64,000 nt of DNA from Chondrilla cf. caribensis (lineage: Eukaryota > Porifera > Demospongiae > Chondrillida > Chondrillidae). Within the stretch, counting starts at the first letter, position 1. Every line of letters begins with the position of its first letter. A program made the position numbers and the translations under genes. The notes below the pieces were generated by a model that had not been told where the DNA came from, did no database searches, and saw only the letters and a list, made by a program, of their open reading frames with translations. Of the stretch, positions 52,815-64,000 are shown piece by piece. Location: the NCBI GenBank assembly GCA_964020155.1, contig OZ026557.1:2114501-2178500 (forward strand), written 5' to 3'.

Positions 52815-53868
52815 CTGATCAATTTCCGGACAATTATAACAATATTATTACTATTATCATTATATTAGACATTATATCTTTCATATTTGTTTCAATTATA
52901 TTATTTGTTTTCTTTTTAATAATAATATAAAATATATTAATATTGTTATATTACTATTATTATATTTATTTTATTGTAAATATGTGAATTTATGTGATGT
53001 ATGATTATTATTATTATTATTATTTCATTATGTACTGATACTATTGTAACCACTCAATAACGTATCAATAAATTATCAATGTTATTATAACTTATCAATG
53101 TACTTGTTTAATGTTATTAAATTTTATTCGCATGAAAAAAAATTATAATATTATTATTATTATATTACCTGCTCCAGCGTCTCTCCGTTGCTATTCAAGT
53201 GGGCAACATGATTTCCATGTTAGGATCGCTCCCCACCACCAGCATTGATTAAGCTGCATATTCCTTATGTGGGGCTCACCCCCTGCCACTGACTGTGAAT
53301 ATAGGCTATTATTACTTGCTTTACTGTTTTATTACATTCTGTATAGTATTACTATCAACGTTAATCTTATTCTTATAGCAAAATAATAATAATAATATAC
53401 GAATATAATAATATATATATGATATATCATATATATAATATTACAGCATATCTTCGTGTATCTATTATATAGGCACTTTCAACAAAATCATTTGTAGCTC
53501 TCCTTCCTTATAATGTCATGTAGAAATTTGGGTTTCATCGCTTTGTAGCGAGAGAGTGTGCAATATTGAAAACAGTTTTAAGATGTTTTTAAAAGTTTCG
53601 AACTAGATATGTTGTAAGTCTTGTCCAGTAATTGATTGAATTGTTCAACAATTGATTTGATTCGTTTCTTTGATTTGTTAGCCAATTGATCGATTTTGGA
53701 CCCTAACAAAATATGTGCTACTAGCTAGGTTATGAAATAATTGTTGCAAGCCAATTTCCTATACGACGGTGAGAGGCAGAATAGCTACAAATATCGGTTC
53801 ATTTTGCAAATGTGATTCAAGATATGAGTGACCGGAAACAGGTAATTTGTCCAGAAATTGATCACTCA
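52815..53868. repeat. Promoter-adjacent foldback element of copy 2, split by a later insertion
   Basis: The left end (ATCAATTTCCGGACAA) and right end (TTTGTCCAGAAATTGATCA) match the copy 1 element, but about 625 bp of AT-rich DNA (52846-53470) interrupts it, including the dispersed repeat at 53254-53340. Confidence 0.6.
53254..53340 (-). repeat. Dispersed repeat, inverted copy of 33073-33160
   Basis: Contains CCTTATGTGGGGCTCACC and CACTGACTGTGA as reverse complement of the other copy. Confidence 0.65.
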
Positions 53869-54710
53869 TATGGCAGATCAAAGGTCGGCTGCACCAGGAA
53901 TGACCATTACAAGCTGACCCGAGGAAGTGTCAGATTGGATATTGAGAGAAATTACAATCATCATGAGTAATCAGACAATCTAATAGTGTGTCGAAAGTTA
54001 TGTTAGTGTCTTAATCTCTTCCCTACTGTTAGCTAGTTATGTGTGGGCTAAGATGTATAATATTATTATTCTGTTACGATTTTAAGCAATTGATTGAATT
54101 TGTACTTAGTACATAATCTAACCTTCAAGGTACTTACTAGCGAGTTTTACTGTATTTATCTATTTAAAATGTGATGGTTCAGTTCAAAATATATGAAACT
54201 CAGTATAGTACTGGGTGATATCCTATATTTTATATAAAGGTATAGTGGTAAATACATGATAATTGTATATTTCATACATGATAACTATCGTTTGTCACTG
54301 AGTGAGTGGGACAGGAGCTCTGTGAGTTTTTGATACTGAATTGCTTGTTTCACATCATATGTACATACTTACATATGCCCCAGCATTATAGTAGTCTACA
54401 CATACGTGTATAGTATTTTCAGGGTGCATGTAACATCCTACATGTATGTGCGTACATATGTGTTCAGAAAGTATAGAGTCCTATACTCCTGTATATTGGT
54501 TTGTGTTGTGATGCGTAATGTGTTGTGACATATGTGTTCATCCTTTATCATAATTTTTCTAAAACTACCTTTAGCTCTTTAATGGAAGGTATGAGGTTTC
54601 ACCTTTGTTCATACATAGACTGCTGTTTTCTGTCTTTCACTTTATCTGAGTGTGACATTTTCCTTTTTGGTTTCAACTGATTATCTACTGCAGAAGATTC
54701 ATTGGTGTCT

Positions 54711-54837
<127 letters not shown>

Positions 54838-55463
54838 TGCGTGCGTATTGTGTATGTTTATGTGTTGGTTGATGTGTTGTTGTGTGCTTATCTTTAATCA
54901 TGGTTTTTCTTTAACTACTTTTAGCTCATTGTTATGGCACCTGTTGTTACCTTGACAGACGGCCATTTCATCTTAGTACTATTTTTCCTTTTTATTGCAA
55001 CCAATCATCCGTGTACTGCAGAAGATTCAATGTCATCTTGTTTGTGTGTGTGTGCGTGCGTACATGTGTGCATGTGTGTGCCTAATATGTGTACATGTAT
55101 ACAGTTCAGTAAAAGGGGCTTAAGAACCAAATGTGTTCAAATTTTGTTGAGTTTGAATTTGAATCAATGTAATACATTCATGTACTTGAATAGTAGAAAG
55201 CATTTTAAAGCTAATAGTAACTGTTTCTGTGAAATGAGAAATGAGAAATAACCATATCAAAATAGTATTTTGATTTGCCAATGGTTATTTCTTATATAAT
55301 AAACTGTGTGTGATGCTTTACATGCATAATACTCTCAGGCAGAGAAAATTCAAGACAACATGGCCAAGAGTTATTAACGGTACAGTGATGTCCACTCTAC
55401 TGTAGGTGCATGAGATCTGTACCCTCCCAGAGAGACAAAATTGCAAGTTTCCTTATACTCTCA

Positions 55464-55676
55464 CCTGCACATACAACGCCTGCAATTCCCTGATATAAAG
55501 TACTGGATACATACTGTCTCCATAATCTACTTGGTTGCCCCCATGTACTTCTTGGACACTCGGTGATCCGGTTCTCTATCCCACTACACCGCACATTGTC
55601 CAACCATAATACTTCCTGATCCCGTTCCAAAACTGGACTGGACAGTAGCAGCTAGTGCTTTAGCAAAACCCAACTG
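55464..55676 (-). pseudogene. Promoterless pseudo-exon 2 (SRCR1 fragment)
   Basis: Encodes the C-terminal two thirds of SRCR1 ([20 protein letters not shown], then WLDNVRCSGIENRITECP) but with one extra A near 55608 that shifts the frame. The upstream part of the exon, signal exon and promoter are deleted. Confidence 0.75.
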
Positions 55677-56043
55677 ACAATTTTGGACCCCAACAAAATA
55701 TGTGCTACTAGCTAGGTTATGAAATAATTGTTGCAAGCCAAGATATGAGTGACCGGAAACAGGTAATTTGTCCAGAAATTGATCACTCATATGGCAGATC
55801 AAAGGTCAGCTGCACCAGGAATGACCATTACAAGCTGACCCGAGGAAGTGTCAGTTTGGATATTGAGAGAAATTACAATCATCATGAGTAATCAGACAAT
55901 CTAATAGTGTATTGAAAGTTATGTTAGTGTCTTAATCTCTTCCCTACTGTTAGCTGGTTATGTGTGGGCTAAGATGTATTATTATTATTCTGTTACGATT
56001 TTAAGCAATTGATTGAATTTGTACTTAGTACATTATCTAACCT

Positions 56044-57515
56044 ATAATACACTGTATGTTCAATACATGGATGTTTTTGCACAATTGGCAAACTTTACCC
56101 AGTATGACATTGTGTAGGATCTGATGTAAATTAACCTAAGGCTTGAACCATTGCTGATATCAACATCAAGTGAAAGAATACTTACAATTACATGTTGTGG
56201 AAGACAAAGGCTCACCTGGGAAACCAGAGAATATGCACAGCCTGTGTGGCTTTCCACAAGGCAATCCCATTCACTTCATGATGATGCACACTGTACAGCT
56301 TATCATGTGCAACTAGCTGCATTAATTACCCATCCTCAGGTAACTGGAATATTTGTAATGCGAGTGAATGGATCCGAAATGGTTTTTGTTTGGATTGTGT
56401 GCATAACCACGCAGTATTTACAAAGATATTGTAGTAAATGGGATGCATATAATGAGGGTGTACAGTTGTTAGTCAAGTTTAGCAATATTCTGATAACATA
56501 ATATACAAAATAGTATCCCACATGCATGTGGATTTTGTATTTTTCCCCATGGTTACACATGTTGTTGGTTGTCTTTCCTGGAACATCGATCACTGTGTAA
56601 GTTTTCACTTTACAAAGCCATAACAAATAAGCAACAACCAGGATGGGTCATAAACCTGTGGGGTATGCATCCTTTCTAGCTGGGTTGATGTGAACAGGAT
56701 CTACGTCTGAGTGAGCTTGTGGGATGCCCAACATGGAATTATTTAATTAAAGGCCGCTGAGATGTACGATGTCAGTCCAGGTCAGACCTGGGATTCCCAA
56801 TGTGATTTACTACATAAATTATGGTTAAGTGGTTTCCGATGTGACTTCATGTCAGTCCAGCAACTATCATGGGTTTCCTAATGTATTTAGTACAATCAAG
56901 TTTCACTACACAAAGCCAGAAATTGCCAACAACCTAGGTGAGCCATGAACTTGTGTGGTGCACATCCAAACTGGATTGGTGTAAACGGGATCTACATTTG
57001 AGTGACATGAAATTTGTTGGGTCATGTTTCCAGAAGCAAACGGGAGGACGATTACCGGGCTCTTTCTTACTTCCATATCTTTATGTGTATGGTGCACATA
57101 AGTAGTACAATGAGAACAGGAAACTATATAATATTATTAGTAATATTGTGCATGTTATACTAGCTCATCCCCTGATATCAAAATTATTATATGCATGGAC
57201 ATAATTACATCAGATTTTACTCATGCTCATGTATGATGTGTGTTATAATCAGTGTAATTATAATATTATACCAAGCAGTTCTAACAGCTTGAAAATAATA
57301 CAGAATCTGATGTTATCCCTAACTGTTAATGCTTCGTTAATATCTTGAAGGATGTAGGTCACACATCTCAAACCCTATCATTAAAAAAATCAAAAAAATT
57401 GTACTGCTACCTCGATTAGATCAATCATTGTTTTGATACTACATGTAAAGTGGGGCCCTGGCTATCCTACATGGCCAATGACAAATAACATTAATGACTG
57501 TTGTTTGATTAAGGA
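56044..57515. other. Intergenic DNA between receptor copies 2 and 3
   Basis: No gene seen. It aligns with the copy 1-2 interval (28640-28668, 29257-29330, 30425-30720, 31490-31960) and preserves the empty target of the 588-bp element at 56115-56116. Confidence 0.6.
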
Positions 57516-57517
57516 GG

Positions 57518-57720
57518 TTCCGCTTTAGTTGATTCAGTACCCCTTGTGGTAATAAAGCTTTTATTACCACAAGGGGTACTTTATCAAAGCTATGATATTT
57601 CAATGCTTACTTTCATTATTTGATGTTTTTTCTTCTTTTGTCAGATTTCAGGATATATCCAATGTCTATTCTCCAGATGCCTTTATGATCAAAAATAATT
57701 ATTTTTATTTTGCTTAATGT
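57518..57720 (-). pseudogene. Degraded copy of receptor exon 40 and flanking introns
   Basis: CTTACTTTCAT, TTTTGTCAGA and GATTCTCCAGATGCCTTTA-like words align with exon 40 of the three receptors, and the downstream intron to about 57830 also aligns with 9550-9640. Indels break the frame. Confidence 0.6.
57536..57580. repeat. Perfect 45-bp hairpin (21-bp arms, 3-nt loop)
   Basis: AGTACCCCTTGTGGTAAT... is followed by its exact complement. The right arm aligns with the receptor intron in other copies; the left arm is an extra inverted insertion. Confidence 0.85.
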
Positions 57721-59638
57721 ACTGTACATGTATAATCTCCAAAAACTATTTAATACATAATATCATACATGTACAAATTTTGTAGATAATTTACAACTAC
57801 ATGTTGTGGTATATTAACATAATTATGGAGACATGATTTGATTTCAAAATAGTAATACTTATTTATGGTATACCACATTATTAAAACTCCGTCAACACAC
57901 AACCACTCAATAGGATATGCATAACAACTGCCTATACTGCCCACAATAATTGGGTTTAATGAATGTATTGGGTAGATACGATGTAATCGTCGAAATTGGA
58001 GGTTTGACCTTTTCTGTTCACAGTTTGTGCTGCAACACTGTAAGGTTAGTATATTGCTACACCTATATAGTAATCAGCTGTAGTTAATTTGCTTCAACCA
58101 CCCACCAATTTCAAGCGCCTTTGAGTCTACAAAATGTACAATATTATTAGCTGATACAGTTTGAATTTCTTAATGAGGTAATCAAAGATCCGTTCCTGGA
58201 CTTAGTTCTGATAATGACAGAAGGATAGATGCCAAGTTGATACTGAAGTAACTTTTGTTCGTGGCTTCAGCAAATTCAACGATTTACTGATTGCCCTAAG
58301 CACAACCATGTACCGGAAGGCTACATTGTTGCAACAGAAAATATATAGAAAGTTCAAATGGCTTGACCATTATATTGTATCTACCATTTGTACTCGATGC
58401 ATTAAAATTCATATTATTGAGATGTGCTTGTATCATATTTTGTGAATTTCATGATTTATGCTGCAGACATGTGGTTCAGTAATAAGTATTATGCTTTGAT
58501 TTATAATTATTATGTCTGTAGTATACATTAAAACTCTAATAAATTATATTATCCAATATTAATGTAGTTATGATAATATGTGCAGTATATGTGTATAGTG
58601 AATTACAAGATTGTCATTTCCAATGCAAGTTTACAATAATAATAATTATTTAATAAGTTCAATTCCATTCTTTATATGCATAATTTCACTACTGGAATAT
58701 TATTAATTTTAATTTATTATGTAAGAATTAATATTAATGCATATATACACATCACATTGCAATGAGTTTGCGTAGCTATACATACATATATATATGTACA
58801 TGCAGAGAATAATAATAATCATATAAAATAATATTATATAATATTATGTACATCACTAGTACTAGTAGTTCAAGTTCAGAAAATATATTATTGCTATATA
58901 TGATTAATAACCACATGCACATGTACGTATTTGTATGTACAAAGATGTTATATAACACTCTTGTTGCTTGGCCTGGATATCGCACATATTATTATTATGG
59001 TTAACATGTGGTCTCTTGATCATTAACACATCACACCTGTACACATGCAAAGTAATTCTCCATCTGCTAGTTTAGCAATGGCATATCACATGCATTGCTA
59101 GGTTGATAGCAATTGATTTCCCAGACTCTATATGTATAATTAAAATCCAAAATGCACATAACTCCAACATGTAGCCATGGTTGTGTGATCTTATATTAGA
59201 CATGACTTGGATGCATGGATACAAATGATTCCAAATTTAATTTTAAATAATATTTTGATGCTATACCAGCTCATATAGCATATAATTGTATGCATATGTT
59301 TAGAAATAAGATGTTCACACCTGCTTATTAAGTATTGCTCTAGATCTGTTAATTTGTTTGACAGATGTAGGCCACACCTCAAACCCTTTCATCTCAATGT
59401 TAAATAAGCCATATAATTTGAATTGATTATTCAATTCAAGATTGAAATACACTTCCTGTTTGTTATAATGATTATCAAAATATTACTACACACGGCATAA
59501 TTATAACTATACTGAGTCTCATTATTATAATAGTTTACCTGGAGATTCTTATGGTAATACTAGTACCCTAATGGACATTAATCTATAATCATTGCAAACC
59601 AATAGCGATCATTGTTAATGAACATGAATATTAAATGA
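57721..59638. other. AT-rich 3' flank of receptor copy 3
   Basis: No gene seen. 58320-58680 and 59335-59580 align with the 3' flanks of copies 1 (8084-8780) and 2 (32669-33450). Confidence 0.5.
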
Positions 59639-62600
59639 TCATTGAGTTTCCTGCTGAGACTGATGCTTCTCATCATCCTCAGAGCAAATGGATACTTTAT
59701 CTTCCCCATTGTTATCATCCTCAGCCCCCTGGCCATGGGCGGAGTGATAGGCCACTTCATACACATTGGAAGCCTTCTTTGCTATGTTTGAAATAGGGAA
59801 GAATTGTGTAGTTACTGCAAATGTACATGAGCATGTAGGAACTGTTACAATTACAAGTGCAGTCAAAACAGGAAGTTAGCCACACTATAACCGTGTCATA
59901 TACAAAATGTTGGAGGATTCAGTAGTGTTATCACCAGAAGGGGTACTCCATCAATGCTATGCAATACTTTCGATGATATGCACACTTACTTTCATCGGGT
60001 GAGGTTTTCTTTTCTTTCGGCAGAGTGGAGGATGAAATCAACGTTGATTCTCCAGATGCCTTTATGATCAACATAATAATTAACATAAAATTAATTTATA
60101 ATGAACTCAGTGAGACTTATACACGAGAGGGAGTCTCCAAAGAGAATTATGTATACATGTGTAAATTTCATAGATATTTTACAACTACATGTGGTGGTGT
60201 ATTGTTATAAATCTAATCAATGTCTAAGGCAGACACAATCATTATTATACCTTTTTCTACATTTACTAATTGATAAACCGATTCCAATTATTATGATATG
60301 ACCTGTGACCATAATATTATTATTCCCTCAGTAGAATTAATGAGGGAATACGTATGCCTAGCAGTTTGTACTAGGTTTTGTACAGTGAATTCTTGTTAAT
60401 CTACCACTGCTGTATCCACCAAACCTTTTAATCTACCAAAATTTCCCAGTACCAATATAATACACAAGTACCAATGAATATCCAGTTAATCTGCCAAACT
60501 TGTTATTCCAAACTTTTCTTTGAAACAAATTGTGGCAGATTAACAAATATATATATATTCACTGTACTTAGCTTCATTGACAAACCAAATCCATATAGGA
60601 TTCTTGTACATTAAATTATATATTGAAGTATCTGCCTGAAGCATGAATGAATTGATGGTATGTCGTGTGGTAATGAGTACTAACCTTAGTATAGGCAGCA
60701 TCAATATCAGAGCTCTGCTTTGCCTTACGTCTTTTAGTGTGACAGAATTTCTTGAATTTGGCACGAAACTCATCATGTCTTACAACAAGACATATGAAGA
60801 TAAACACACCCTACATATTACAGGGCACAAGAGGTCAAGCTAACATGCTCGTTCCACAAGAGTATTGTGATTTTGAACAGATGAAGTTAGTACAATATTT
60901 TGCAGGCCCAGTTCTGAGCATTGTAGAGCACAGGCAAGACACACATTAGCTATGCATGTATGTACAAATAGAATTACATTATATTCTCATCACCTGTAAT
61001 GTGTTCAGGATAAGAAAACTCCAAGCGAAGAAAGAGGTAATGGGGTTAACAGCCAGGAGTCCAAAGATCCATGTCAATCCAGTGAGAGGAAGAAGTATCG
61101 CAATTGATTTCACAAGGTGCCTAGGATTAAATGCAAACAACAAATTCAGATTCAGTGCCACTAGAGTAGTTGTAAACAATATGACTGCAGTGTACCCATT
61201 ATTTTACAGGTGACTCACATAGCTTTGATGGCATTTGTCTTCATATCACTGTCAGATTGTCCTGTATTCTGCAAACGTCTACTCACATATATCTTCCTCA
61301 AAGCAATGACTATTATAACTGCATTCACCTAGGTAATATATTCAAAAATACAGTATAAATAAATATAATAGAAATAGCTAATTTTTATTATACTGAGTAG
61401 TAGAGTAGGCTTTTGTGAAGTCCTACAGGAATTATGGAACATACATCAACTTGGAGTTGCATATCATAATGTACATATGTACTGGAAACTCACCAGTATA
61501 ACAAAAAGCATTGGAACTATAAAGGCAGCAATTACACCATCTTCTATTGGAAGCCAGCACCTGTAATTATTGAAGCCGAAAAAGTATGGGCGTTGAAGTA
61601 GAGAATATGCTCAATTCAGAAACACTGATATGAATATTACACATTAACATACGCTCTAATCTTGTGGTAATCCGGATTGCCTTTGTCATATGAAGCAGGT
61701 ATCCGATACAAATTATGTTTAGCAGCAACAGAAATGGCTGCTATTATGGCAGGTAGAACTGTACATGTGAAACAGTAAATAAAGTCGAGTGTGAGGCAAC
61801 ACAGGACACAAAGCCACTTACATGGAGATGTGTAAAGGTATACACAAATGTACTCTATGCATAGGCACAAATATAATCACATATGTACACATGTACCCAC
61901 ATACACACATACATATGTGCACACACATATGACCACACACATACACGCAAACTTGCATACACAAACATTTACACATGCAGCGTTAAAGAGAAAATATTCC
62001 ACACAAATGCACACCTTTACATATTTCACTCTTGGACACTCACACATTCACATACAAATGTACACAGATAAAGTTGAAGAAACACACACACACACACACA
62101 CAAATACACATATACACACACATACACACACAAACACACACACATGCATGTACACAAACACATGCATACACAATATAAATGTACAGGTACACACGGTGTT
62201 ACTCACTCCATCCTGTGATGGAGTAATACAACAACCACTTTTTCTTGTTGATATGAAATACAATGACAGTCATTCGAAAGATGTGAATTCCTTCACACAA
62301 CATCCAGAAGAATAGAGACAGAAAGAAGTAGTGAAGGAGAGTTGTCACCAGTTTACAAGCAATCTGAATAGGAAAGGAAACAATTTATGTTCATGAAGGC
62401 ATAGAACTGGTTGTGGTCACTGTACAAGCATAATAACGTTAACTCAGTTGTACAATGCTGAATTGATACACAACGGTTTACCATACAATTCCTTCTTCTA
62501 AATTCGTTTTTGAAATAAAACACTAAAGTATTATTGCCATTTGTAAACTCACCAGTGATGATGCAGCTGTTTGGCTACCAGCAAGGAATATGACCAACCC

Positions 62601-63952
62601 AAAGGTCAAAGCTAAACATAAGTTCAAGTGGACAAAGTTTCCAATTTGTGTTATTAGTTGTTTCCTGTGAGTATAAATGCAAATGAATCACTCTGGTTCT
62701 CTTATGAGTTCATGTCACCTATCATGAGTTTATGTATAATACAGAAATTATGATAACGATAATGCATATATTAATGCTATATAATAAATATTATAATATG
62801 TAATGTACAATACTATTGGAGTTTATATAAAAGTTACCATTAAATTTCATTCAGACATTAGCACATTAAAATGTATTAAACAGTGGTTCCATTGCTTGGA
62901 TTGGTGAGCAGATGGAGACTGGTCACCATGGTAACCATGAAGTGGAGGCAAGTCCCACCAACTGCCAAAGCCTTGTGGCTTGTGGTTAGTTGCCATGGTG
63001 ATTCCATTTAATCAAGGCCTGGCTAAATAATATCCATCCAACTATAAAAACAAACTTACCTTAAACTAATGAAGTAGACAATAGTGAGAACCAGGGCAAA
63101 CAGAGATATGGAACATCCAATGTATGTTGCAATGGAGAGGGCGAGAAGGTGCTCAGGAGAATATTGCTGCAACAAGATGAAATGCAATATTTTCAATTTG
63201 TAATTTGTAAGTTTAGATTATGAATGTATATGCATTGAATAAATGTAAACTTTTTACATTTTCTATAAATTGTTAGAATGCATTCTTACATTATTAGTTG
63301 ACGATGCATATAGCACGTGATGTGACATGTAATATGTATGTACGTCATAGTATTGGCACAAAACTTACATTTGTTGATCCAGAAACATCCACTAAGACTG
63401 CAAAACTTGTCAGATGTGTACTCTTACATACAACAGTATCCTTCTCAATGACAGTGGTTAGCCCTTCATCAGACCATTGTCCGGTGCTATATAAAGGATA
63501 CATATCAATGTACCATAATGTATCGAAGATCAATGTAGTACATTAGTTTGTGCATGCTTGTAATTTTAATGATCCTAATTATATTACTATTAGTGTAAAA
63601 TCAAATTGTCAATGATCTGTCACACTGTAATAAACCTGCAGCACACTGCAAGCCACAACTACTTACAGTGAATTTTCATCATCGTCGTCAGATGGAAATT
63701 TCCAAAACACACATTTGGCATTTTTAACTGAAGACTATTATGACAAAAATAGGAAAATATTTTACAGCTGTGGGCAGACAGAAGGCTCTTCATCAAATCA
63801 AGAGTTCCAATAAAGCACTAACCTCCATTGGGAATGTTATTTCAACTGGCTCATCCAATAGAGTCTGTGACTTGACATTACTTAATCCAACCTGACTAGA
63901 TAAAATGGTTGATCCCAAGTGACAGTTATTCATTCCTTCACAGCTGTGCTGC
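59639..63952 (-). CDS. Adhesion G-protein-coupled receptor, copy 3, 3' part (exons 29-41)
   Basis: Third tandem copy, cut by the right edge of the window. Exons seen: 63823-63952 (GAIN; the acceptor could also be 3 nt earlier), 63667-63734 and 63369-63486 (GPS), 63060-63166, 62553-62664, 62207-62363, 61653-61758, 61494-61560, 61219-61328, 60994-61120, 60685-60810 (seven helices), 59990-60059 and 59639-59781 (tail, ending QQETQ and TGA). All lengths equal those of copy 1 and no lesion is seen. The GPS keeps HLT and lacks the same two cysteines. The SRCR/Ig ectodomain should lie beyond 64000. Confidence 0.88.
60383..60564. repeat. pogo/Tigger-like MITE, copy 3 intron 39
   Basis: Clearest of the three: TA then CAGTGAATTCTTGTTAATCT at the left, GCAGATTAACAA...ATTCACTG then TA at the right. 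Confidence 0.6.
62081..62150. repeat. (CA)n microsatellite, copy 3 intron 34
   Basis: Shortest of the three orthologous CA tracts. Confidence 0.85.
62879..63035 (+). mobile_element. Truncated hammerhead-element relative, copy 3 intron 32
   Basis: AGATGGAGACTGGTCACC, GCCTTGTGGCTTGTGGTTAG and TTGCCATGGTGATTC match the ribozyme element's right arm; ends AAGGCCTGGCTAAATAAT as in copy 1. Confidence 0.7.
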
Positions 63953-64000
63953 CTACTAATTATGAAAAGAAAAGAAAAATATTTGCCTATAATAATTATG

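Larger units (their letters stand above)
51058..54122. repeat. Duplicated segment A (copy 2 5' end)
   Basis: Segment from copy 2 intron 2 through exon 2, exon 1, promoter and upstream DNA. It is repeated directly next door as 54123-56043. The boundary word CCT is shared at both ends. It holds two tandem units of about 250 bp, each with a CTGCAGAAGATTCA word before a TG tract (51470-51712 and 51755-51960). Confidence 0.8.

Overview
This is a eukaryotic, metazoan window. Genes are split into many short exons with GT-AG introns, intergenic DNA is AT-rich and full of TG/CA microsatellites and foldback repeats, and the protein families are animal ones (Ras exchange factor, adhesion GPCR with GAIN/GPS, SRCR domains). 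SRCR arrays on a GPCR and compact introns fit an invertebrate, plausibly a sponge or another early-branching animal, but nothing here proves the species. All calls come from reading the sequence by eye; no database search was possible.

Layout. (1) 472-8039, plus strand: 3' part of a Ras-family guanine nucleotide exchange factor (end of a PH domain, REM domain, CDC25 catalytic domain, short tail), 13 exons. (2) 8840-27846, minus strand: a complete 41-exon adhesion GPCR of about 2,489 residues with signal peptide, ten SRCR domains, one Ig domain, repeated HRM-like/cysteine-rich/Asp-rich modules, GAIN/GPS, seven-helix domain and cytoplasmic tail. Every exon joins in phase. (3) 33515-52728, minus strand: a tandem paralogue, intact exon by exon except the SRCR4 exon, which has a stop and a frameshift. 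(4) 59639-63952, minus strand: the 3' third (exons 29-41) of a third copy that runs off the right edge. The Ras exchange factor and the first receptor converge tail to tail.

The gaps hold the history of the array: a 3-kb duplication of the copy 2 5' end that left a promoterless pseudo-exon (54123-56043), degraded copies of the last two receptor exons (32523-32605 and 57518-57720), foldback elements with readable empty sites in the paralogues, and promoter-adjacent inverted repeats.

The least expected item is a type I hammerhead ribozyme motif (24451-24493, plus strand) inside a foldback element in intron 6 of receptor copy 1. The element is flanked by an 18-bp direct repeat, and copy 2 keeps the empty site. 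It looks like a recent insertion of a ribozyme-bearing retroelement (retrozyme or Penelope-like derivative). Truncated relatives without the ribozyme sit in the same intron of all three receptor copies.

Expected function: the receptors would display a long SRCR/Ig ectodomain for ligand or cell contact, with the GAIN/GPS module linking it to the G-protein-coupled seven-helix domain. The neighbouring Ras exchange factor is a separate gene; no functional link can be inferred from adjacency.
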